DNA from: Arthrobacter_B citreus
GTDB taxonomy: Bacteria; Actinomycetota; Actinomycetes; Actinomycetales; Micrococcaceae
Assembly (NCBI RefSeq): GCF_042429235.1
Contig: NZ_JBHMBA010000008.1
Direction: 5' to 3' (one strand)
DNA: 64,000 nucleotides
Below the pieces are notes generated by a model. It was not told the origin of the DNA. It did no database searches and worked only from the letters and a program-made list of their open reading frames with translations. The number at the start of each line of letters is the position of its first letter. Within the stretch, counting starts at the first letter, position 1. Positions 58,821 through 64,000 of the stretch are shown one piece after another. The position numbers and the translations under genes were made by a program.

Positions 58821-60752
58821 ATGAGGCAGACAAGCACGGACGAGCGCGGTACATCCCGCGACGAAAAACCTGCGCTGTGGCTGTGGTCCCAGTACATCTT
58901 GGACTCACTGGCCTGGATGGTGGCCATAGTCCTGGCGCTGGTGCTTCGCTACGAGCTGACCGTGGACCAGATCAACCCGGGCGGTCTGGCCGTTTTCTGC
59001 GCGGTCGCCGTGCTGGTCCAGCTGATCGTCGGGTACTCCTTCGCGCTGTACCGCGGCAGGTACAGCTTCGGCAGCTTCCATGAAATGCGCCTCCTGGCGA
59101 TCGTCACGCTGGTGGTGGCGGCCATCCTGGTCATGGTCAGCGCACTCTTCGGCCTGACCATCGACATTCCCCGCAGCACCGGAATGATCGCCTTCCCCTT
59201 TGCCTGCCTGTTCATGGCGGCGATCCGCTACCTCAAGCGGATGTACGTCGAAGGCAAGGCCCGGCCGGGGGACGAGGCGCAGCGCACGCTGGTGTACGGC
59301 GCCGGTTTCCTGGGCAGTTCGCTGGTGACCCGCATGATGAAGGACCCCGAATCTCCGTACTACCCGGTGGGGCTGATCGATGACGATCCGGCCAAGAAAC
59401 ACCTGCGCCTGGCCACCGTGCCGGTGCTGGGCCGGCTGGATGACCTGCGCGACATCGTCCAGCGCACCCGCGCCAAAGTCCTGGTGATCGCCATCGCCGA
59501 CGTCGAAGCACGCCAGGTGCGCGAAGTCACCGACCACGCCAACGGACTGAACCTGAGGGTGCTGGTCCTGCCTCCGCTGAAGGACATGCTCAGCAAGGGT
59601 GCCGGAGCAGGCCTGACCGATTTCCGAGAGGTGGCGGTGGAGGACCTGATCGGGCGGCGCCCCGTGGACATCCACGTGGAGGAAGTCGCCGGATACCTGA
59701 CCGGCCGCAAGGTGCTGGTCACCGGAGCCGGCGGTTCCATCGGTTCGGAACTGTGCCGGCAGATCACCGCTTTCGACCCCGCGGAACTGATCATGGTGGA
59801 CCGGGACGAGACCGGCCTGCAGCTGACCCAGCTGTCCATCACCGGCCACGGCCTGCTCAACGGCAAGGACACTGTCCTGGCCGATATTCGGGACTCCGCG
59901 GCACTGGAGCAGATTTTTGCGGACCGGCGTCCCGACGTCGTCTTCCACGCCGCCGCGCTGAAGCATGTCTCCCTGCTGGAGCAGTACCCGCAGGAGGCCT
60001 GGAAGACCAACGTGCTGGGCACCGCCAACGTCCTGCGCGCCGCCAAGAAAGCCAACGTCAAGTACTTCGTGAACATCTCCACCGACAAGGCGGCGAATCC
60101 CACCACGGTGCTGGGACACTCCAAGCGGGTGGCGGAAAAGCTCACCGCCTGGATGGCCGGAAGCACCGGGGAGCGCTACGTCTCGGTGCGGTTCGGCAAC
60201 GTCATCGGCAGCCGCGGCTCCATGCTGCCGCTGTTCACCGAACAGATCCGCCAGGGCGGCCCGCTCACCGTGACGGACCCCGAGGTGACCCGCTTCTTCA
60301 TGACCATCCCCGAGGCATGCCAGCTGGTGATCCAGGCCGGCGCCATCGGCCGCGGCGGGGAAGTGCTGATCCTGGACATGGGGGAGCCGGTGAAAATCCT
60401 GGACGTGGCGCGGCGGATGATCGACATGTCCGGCAAGGACATCGAGATTGTGTTCACCGGCCTGCGGCAGGGCGAGAAACTGCACGAAATCCTGGTGGGC
60501 ACCGGCGAAGACGATTCCCGTCCGCTGCACCCGAAGATCTCGCACACCGCCGTGGACGAGCTCAACCCCTCGGACCTGCGGTTCGAAGACTGGCTGAAAA
60601 AGTGCGGTGTGGACTCCCACGGCGACCTCCTGCCGCCGGTGACCGGGATCGGTGACGCCCGCGCTCCCGCAGCGGGCATCGGGGGAGCGGCCGGCGGCTC
60701 TGCCGGCCTTCATCCCTTCAGCGGCGGTTCCGCGGAACGGCGGACCGGCTGA
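58821..60752 (+). CDS. Polysaccharide biosynthesis nucleotide-sugar dehydratase, CapD/FlaA1 membrane type
   Basis: The protein has four N-terminal membrane helices (from about residue 20 to 125), a CoA-binding-like Rossmann segment (VYGAGFLGSSLVTRMM) and a catalytic SDR domain (VTGAGGSIGSELCRQI, FHAAALKHVSLLEQYP, NISTDKAANPTTVLGHSKR). The usual YxxxK tyrosine is replaced, as in WbpM-type 4,6-dehydratases. It converts UDP-GlcNAc to a 4-keto-6-deoxy sugar. I chose ATG 58821 (643 residues); TTG 58812 and GTG 58773 are alternatives. The stop overlaps the next start by one base. Confidence 0.88.
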   Translation: MRQTSTDERGTSRDEKPALWLWSQYILDSLAWMVAIVLALVLRYELTVDQINPGGLAVFCAVAVLVQLIVGYSFALYRGRYSFGSFHEMRLLAIVTLVVAAILVMVSALFGLTIDIPRSTGMIAFPFACLFMAAIRYLKRMYVEGKARPGDEAQRTLVYGAGFLGSSLVTRMMKDPESPYYPVGLIDDDPAKKHLRLATVPVLGRLDDLRDIVQRTRAKVLVIAIADVEARQVREVTDHANGLNLRVLVLPPLKDMLSKGAGAGLTDFREVAVEDLIGRRPVDIHVEEVAGYLTGRKVLVTGAGGSIGSELCRQITAFDPAELIMVDRDETGLQLTQLSITGHGLLNGKDTVLADIRDSAALEQIFADRRPDVVFHAAALKHVSLLEQYPQEAWKTNVLGTANVLRAAKKANVKYFVNISTDKAANPTTVLGHSKRVAEKLTAWMAGSTGERYVSVRFGNVIGSRGSMLPLFTEQIRQGGPLTVTDPEVTRFFMTIPEACQLVIQAGAIGRGGEVLILDMGEPVKILDVARRMIDMSGKDIEIVFTGLRQGEKLHEILVGTGEDDSRPLHPKISHTAVDELNPSDLRFEDWLKKCGVDSHGDLLPPVTGIGDARAPAAGIGGAAGGSAGLHPFSGGSAERRTG

Positions 60753-61750
60753 TGCTGCTCGCCCTGTGCGCGGGTGCGGCGTTCCTGGCCAGCCTGCTGC
60801 TGCCCTTCGGGTTCATTCCCCTGCTGCGCAGGCTCGGGGTCCTGGACATCCCCAATGAGCGTTCCTCCCACACCAAGGTGGTCATCCGCGGCGTTGGCGT
60901 GACCATCGCCGCCGGCGTCCTGCTGGGCCTCGCGCTGTCCCTGCTGACCGGTCTGGTTGCCGTGGACCGCTCCATCGTGCTGATCCTGGCGCTGCTGATC
61001 GCGGCGGCCTCCCTGCTGGGATGGATCGAAGACTTCCGCGGGCTGTCGGTGCGCGTCCGGGCCGGCCTTCAGCTGGTCCTGGGCATTGTGGGCACTGCCG
61101 CCCTGGTCTGGACTATGGAGCAGAGTTACTGGTGGGTGCCCGTGGGGGCGCTTGCCATCGCCGGGTACATCAACGTTGCCAACTTCATGGACGGGGTCAA
61201 CGGCATTTCGGGCCTGCACGGCATCGCCGTGGGCGTCCTGTACGCGGTTGGCGGAGTGCTCGGCGACCAGGCCTGGATGACAGCGGCAGGAGCGGTCACC
61301 GCCGCAGCCTTTGCCGCCTTCCTGCCGTGGAACCTGGGCCGCGGCTCCGTGTTCATGGGCGACGTCGGCAGCTACCTGCTGGGGGCATCGATTTCCGGAA
61401 TCGCCGTGGCCGCCTTCCTGGCCGGCGTGAACGTGGAGTACCTGCTGTTCCCGGTCCTCATCTACCTCGCTGACACTTTTTCCACTCTCCTGATGCGCGT
61501 CAGCCGGGGTGAGCGCTGGTACGCGGCGCACCGGCAGCATGTGTATCAGCGCCTCACAGATGCGGGGCTGAGCCACCTGCAGTCCGCGTCCGTGGTCACC
61601 GTCTGCACGGTCCTCACCGGCGCTGCTGGCATTGTCGTCGCCGAGGCCGGGGATGTGCCCAAGGTCGCCGTGACGCTCTTCGCGCTGGCCGTGGTCGTGT
61701 TTTACCTGCTTTCTCCGCGCATCTTCCGGCGGCAGCGCATGCGTGTGTGA
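60752..61750 (+). CDS. Undecaprenyl-phosphate sugar-1-phosphate transferase (MraY/WecA family)
   Basis: The 332-residue protein has about ten helices and the family acidic motifs: DIPNERSSHTKVVIRGVGV, GWIEDFRGLSVRVR, NVANFMDGVNGISGLHG, FMGDVGSYLLGA and the C-terminal HRQHVYQRLTDAG. The last two resemble WbpL/WecA transferases that start lipid-linked glycan synthesis. It receives the sugar made by the preceding dehydratase (TGATG overlap). In mycobacteria the same position before the atp operon is held by a WecA homologue. Confidence 0.9.
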   Translation: MLLALCAGAAFLASLLLPFGFIPLLRRLGVLDIPNERSSHTKVVIRGVGVTIAAGVLLGLALSLLTGLVAVDRSIVLILALLIAAASLLGWIEDFRGLSVRVRAGLQLVLGIVGTAALVWTMEQSYWWVPVGALAIAGYINVANFMDGVNGISGLHGIAVGVLYAVGGVLGDQAWMTAAGAVTAAAFAAFLPWNLGRGSVFMGDVGSYLLGASISGIAVAAFLAGVNVEYLLFPVLIYLADTFSTLLMRVSRGERWYAAHRQHVYQRLTDAGLSHLQSASVVTVCTVLTGAAGIVVAEAGDVPKVAVTLFALAVVVFYLLSPRIFRRQRMRV

Positions 61751-61789
61751 GCCCGCGTGACGTGTCCGGCGGGCGCCCACTTCTATGTG

Positions 61790-61806
61790 CTGTAGAATTT
61801 CTACAG
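61790..61806. promoter_or_regulatory. 17-bp palindrome with an embedded -10 before the atp operon
   Basis: CTGTAGAA-T-TTCTACAG is a perfect 8+1+8 palindrome. TAGAAT inside it (61793-61798) would serve as the -10 element for the ATP-synthase operon, and a dimeric regulator bound here would block it. No -35 is evident. Confidence 0.5.
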
Positions 61807-61865
61807 TCGCGGATTCCCGCGCCGCCAATTCCACCCGCCCCGGCCCGAAGGATGTTCCACAAGTT

Positions 61866-62375
61866 ATGAGCCCCGCAGACGGTGCCCAGACTGGACGTCC
61901 CGTTGCCGTCTCCGGACCCACCACCAATCCGTGGCTCCGCATTTTCAGCACTTCGATGAAGTGGACGGGTGTCCTGGCTGCGGTTCTTGCCGCGGCGGCC
62001 TTGATCACTGTTGGAATGTCCGGCGTGGGCAGCGTGCTGTTCGGCTGGGCACTGGTGATCGCCTTCAGCGGTGTAAGCCTCCTGATCGTCCACATTGTGG
62101 GCCGGGACAATCCGCACGGCGCCATGGCCATGTTCGCTTTGATCTACATCGTCAAAGTGGTCGTGTTTGCCGCGGTGCTGCTGCTGATCGGCCGGCCGGC
62201 ATGGCTGGACTCAACATGGTTCCTGGCCAGCGCGGTGGCAACCGTCGTGGTGTGGCAGGCCGCTGAAATCAGGGGCTTCTCCCGGATCCGGTTCCAGCTG
62301 TACGACGACGCTCCAGGGGAAACACCGACGCCGGCACCCGCGACACCATTAGCAAAAGGGGAAAAGGATGTCTGA
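61866..62375 (+). CDS. atpI: ATP synthase protein I-like membrane protein
   Basis: A 169-residue protein with four membrane helices (WTGVLAAVLAAAALITVGMS, VLFGWALVIAFSGVSLLIVH, MAMFALIYIVKVVVFAAVLL, LASAVATVVVWQAAEI) and a charged tail. Size and position match the small AtpI-type gene before atpB in actinobacteria (Rv1303-like). The ATG at 61866 is chosen by position. It overlaps the next gene by eight bases. Its role is thought to be in c-ring assembly or ion supply. Confidence 0.78.
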   Translation: MSPADGAQTGRPVAVSGPTTNPWLRIFSTSMKWTGVLAAVLAAAALITVGMSGVGSVLFGWALVIAFSGVSLLIVHIVGRDNPHGAMAMFALIYIVKVVVFAAVLLLIGRPAWLDSTWFLASAVATVVVWQAAEIRGFSRIRFQLYDDAPGETPTPAPATPLAKGEKDV

Positions 62376-62637
62376 AAAGCCTGGTTTCGACACCGAGTCC
62401 ACTTACGACTCCGGCATGCGCGTCTTCAGCTACATCATTGGCGGGATCGTCGCCTGGGGTTTGATAGGGTGGTTTCTGGACAATCTGTTCGAAACTCAGT
62501 GGTTGGTGCTCGTCGGTATTCTCTTCGGAGCTGCCGCCGGATTCTACCTGACCAAAGTGCACGGCCTGACCGGAAGCAAACCTGCGAAAGCCAGCGTCGG
62601 CCATCCAGCCCACGACCGTGAAGAAGCCGAACAGTAA
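62368..62637 (+). CDS. AtpZ/AtpI-family small membrane protein
   Basis: The 89-residue protein has two helices, FSYIIGGIVAWGLIGWFLDN and WLVLVGILFGAAAGFYLTKV, in the layout of AtpZ (ATPase gene 1). Relatives with AtpI are proposed to form a cation channel or help assemble the c ring. ATG 62368 has an AAAGG site and overlaps the preceding stop by eight bases. Confidence 0.82.
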   Translation: MSEKPGFDTESTYDSGMRVFSYIIGGIVAWGLIGWFLDNLFETQWLVLVGILFGAAAGFYLTKVHGLTGSKPAKASVGHPAHDREEAEQ

Positions 62638-62716
62638 TGCCACAGATTTTAGAGCGGGCAACTAGCTTTGCCCCGAGACACACGCCCGATGAAGGACACA
62701 GCAGAGAGGAAACGCG

Positions 62717-63523
62717 TTGATCGCGCTTGCACTCCCGGCCACTAATGAAGGTGGATTCGTTCCGCCGGCCATTGACGAAATGCACCTCCCTGAGATTTTC
62801 CCGTGGGGCGCCGAGTACGGAACGGGTGTTGGCAAGCAGATGCTGCTGGTCTTCATCTCGGTCATCATCATCGCCGTGTTCTTTATCCTCGCTTCCCGCA
62901 AGGGAAAGCTTGTGCCGGGACGCCTGCAGTTCCTGGGCGAATTCGGCTACGGCTTTGTCCGCAACGGCATCGCCAAGGACGTGATCGGCGAAAAGGACTT
63001 CCTCAAGTTCGTTCCTTTCCTCTTTGCGCTGTTCTTCTTCATCATCGTCAACAACATTTACGGAGCCATTCCGTTTATCCAGTTGCCGAGCTTCTCCCAT
63101 CCGGGCGGAGCCTACCTGCTGGCCGCCATCGTCTACTTCACGTGGATCGGTGTTGGCATCAAGAAGCACGGTATGAAGTACTTCGTGAAGGCCACCGTCC
63201 CCTCGGGCGTGCCGTGGTACATCCTTCCGGTCCTGGTTCCGATCGAGATCATCTCCAACTTCCTGGTCCGCCCGATCACGCACAGCCTGCGTCTCTTCGC
63301 CACCATGATGTCCGGACACCTGATCGTCATGCTCGCCGGCGCCGGCATCGAGTACCTCCTGGTCCTCCAGGACAACATCCTGCTCCAGGCATCTTCAGTG
63401 CTGGTGCTGGGCGGCGGTATCGCCATGTACATGCTTGAAGCGCTGATCATGGTGCTCCAGGCCTACGTTTTCACCCTGCTGACCGCCATTTACATCCAGG
63501 GCGCACTGGCAGACGATCACTAA
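62717..63523 (+). CDS. atpB: ATP synthase Fo subunit a
   Basis: A 268-residue membrane protein with the conserved half-channel segment SLRLFATMMSGHLIVMLAG, whose Arg is the essential residue facing the c ring, and LEALIMVLQAYVFTLLTAIYI at the C terminus. Start is TTG 62717 with an AGAGGAAA site five bases upstream. It conducts protons into the c ring. Confidence 0.95.
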   Translation: MIALALPATNEGGFVPPAIDEMHLPEIFPWGAEYGTGVGKQMLLVFISVIIIAVFFILASRKGKLVPGRLQFLGEFGYGFVRNGIAKDVIGEKDFLKFVPFLFALFFFIIVNNIYGAIPFIQLPSFSHPGGAYLLAAIVYFTWIGVGIKKHGMKYFVKATVPSGVPWYILPVLVPIEIISNFLVRPITHSLRLFATMMSGHLIVMLAGAGIEYLLVLQDNILLQASSVLVLGGGIAMYMLEALIMVLQAYVFTLLTAIYIQGALADDH

Positions 63524-63525
63524 GC

Positions 63526-63562
63526 TTTCCCTCGGGAAAATCAAAGCTTCCCCTCCGGGGAA
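63526..63562 (+). repeat. Two small hairpins between atpB and atpE
   Basis: TTTCCC-TC-GGGAAA (63526-63539) and TTCCCC-TCC-GGGGAA (63548-63562), both preceded by AAGCT, lie in the 85-base gap. They may protect the atpE message or aid the high translation needed for subunit c. Confidence 0.55.
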
Positions 63563-63608
63563 ACCCCAAGCAACCTGCCCGTCAGGGCATCTTGAAAGGA
63601 AGAAACAC

Positions 63609-63818
63609 ATGGAAATCGAAGGTAGCCTCAACGCAATCGGCTATGGCCTCTCCGCAATCGGAGGCGCCATCGGCGTTGGACTTGTATTCTTTGCCTACAT
63701 CAGCGGCGTTGCACGCCAGCCGGAAGCACAGCGTGTCCTCCAGCCGATCGCCTTCCTGGGTCTGGCACTGACCGAAGCACTCGCTATCCTTGGTCTGGTT
63801 CTCGCGTTCATTGTCTAG
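63609..63818 (+). CDS. atpE: ATP synthase Fo subunit c
   Basis: The 69-residue hairpin protein has two helices, the polar loop ARQPEA, and the proton-carrying Glu in LALTEALAILGLV. The 5' end has a strong AAGGA site. The Glu in this position and the absence of a Q-x-x-ET sodium pattern indicate a proton ring. Confidence 0.95.
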   Translation: MEIEGSLNAIGYGLSAIGGAIGVGLVFFAYISGVARQPEAQRVLQPIAFLGLALTEALAILGLVLAFIV

Positions 63819-63860
63819 TCCGAACCGACTGACCCACCAATCAGATAGGACGGGTGAATT

Positions 63861-64000
63861 ATGGATCAGGTAGTCCTGTTGGCAGCCTCTGAAGGCGCCA
63901 ACCCCCTGATTCCCAACGTCTGGGAAATCCTGGTGACGGGAATCAGTTTCGCCATACTGATGTTCATCGTCGTCAAGTTTGTGGTGCCGGCCTTCGAGAA
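63861..64000 (+). CDS. atpF: ATP synthase Fo subunit b (partial, 3' end outside window)
   Basis: I translated the last 140 bases: ATG 63861 opens a frame that begins MDQVVLLAASEGANPLIPNV, then a membrane helix (LVTGISFAILMFIVVKFVV) and runs off the window. The position after atpE and the N-terminal anchor helix identify subunit b, the peripheral stalk. Confidence 0.92.
   Translation, partial: MDQVVLLAASEGANPLIPNVWEILVTGISFAILMFIVVKFVVPAFE

Noticed and set aside
1..64000. CRISPR arrays, insertion sequences, phage genes
   Set aside because: No regularly spaced repeats, transposase motifs, terminal inverted repeats or phage structural genes were found by reading through the window.

Overview
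The window is high-GC, gene-dense chromosomal DNA from an actinobacterium of the Micrococcaceae, most likely Arthrobacter or a close relative. This rests on recognised features. There is a redox sigma factor with a zinc anti-sigma partner (SigR/SigH-RsrA), a 24-codon gene for the actinobacterial ribosomal protein bL37, and the fused 2-oxoglutarate decarboxylase/dehydrogenase Kgd. The gene order argS-lysA-hom-thrC-thrB-rho-prfA-prmC-sua5-(wecA type)-atpI-atpB is the one known from mycobacteria. I see no prophage, insertion sequence, CRISPR array or integrase. Species and all functions are read from sequence only.

Layout. 1-4.2 kb: rsgA (runs off the left edge), aroA and a DoxX-like gene on the minus strand; sigH-rsrA on the plus strand behind a matching SigR-type promoter; bL37. 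4.2-10.5 kb: a minus-strand dipeptide/oligopeptide ABC importer, whose binding-protein gene is separated from the permeases by a strong hairpin. 10.7-15.3 kb: a degenerate SGNH-fold protein and kgd. 15.8-18.3 kb: two coupled CNNM/CorC-type membrane proteins. 18.3-21.6 kb: zinc importer znuA-znuC-znuB with a candidate Zur box, and zur facing it. 21.7-28.8 kb: a beta-lactamase-fold hydrolase, a rhodanese, a HIT protein, the helicase HrpA and a WYL regulator. 28.9-37.3 kb: a short DinB-like gene, then what looks like one TetR-controlled catabolic locus (SDR dehydrogenase, MaoC hydratase, five-gene LIV-type importer, quinone oxidoreductase, TetR). Three near-identical 14-bp palindromes mark its three promoter regions.

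37.4-40.5 kb: a MacAB-like adaptor/ATPase/permease operon. 40.6 kb: tRNA-Arg(CCG). 40.8-43.7 kb: a three-gene flavin redox module (FMN-binding lipoprotein, ApbE flavin transferase, membrane NqrB/RnfD-like domain fused to a ferredoxin-reductase domain). 43.9-55.8 kb: argS, aspartate-family amino-acid genes, rho with a repetitive low-complexity insert, then prfA-prmC-sua5. 55.8-61.8 kb: a cell-surface glycan block (epimerase, two family-2 glycosyltransferases, a CapD/FlaA1-like dehydratase, a WecA/MraY-family transferase). 61.8-64.0 kb: start of the F1Fo ATP synthase operon (atpI, atpZ-like, atpB, atpE, partial atpF).

The most interesting signals are the shared TetR operator and the pathway it implies, the flavin redox module with its non-canonical flavin-attachment motif, the SGNH-like protein that has lost its catalytic residues, the autoregulatory sigma promoter with a possible long sigma isoform, and the zinc operator plus long inverted repeat before znuA.
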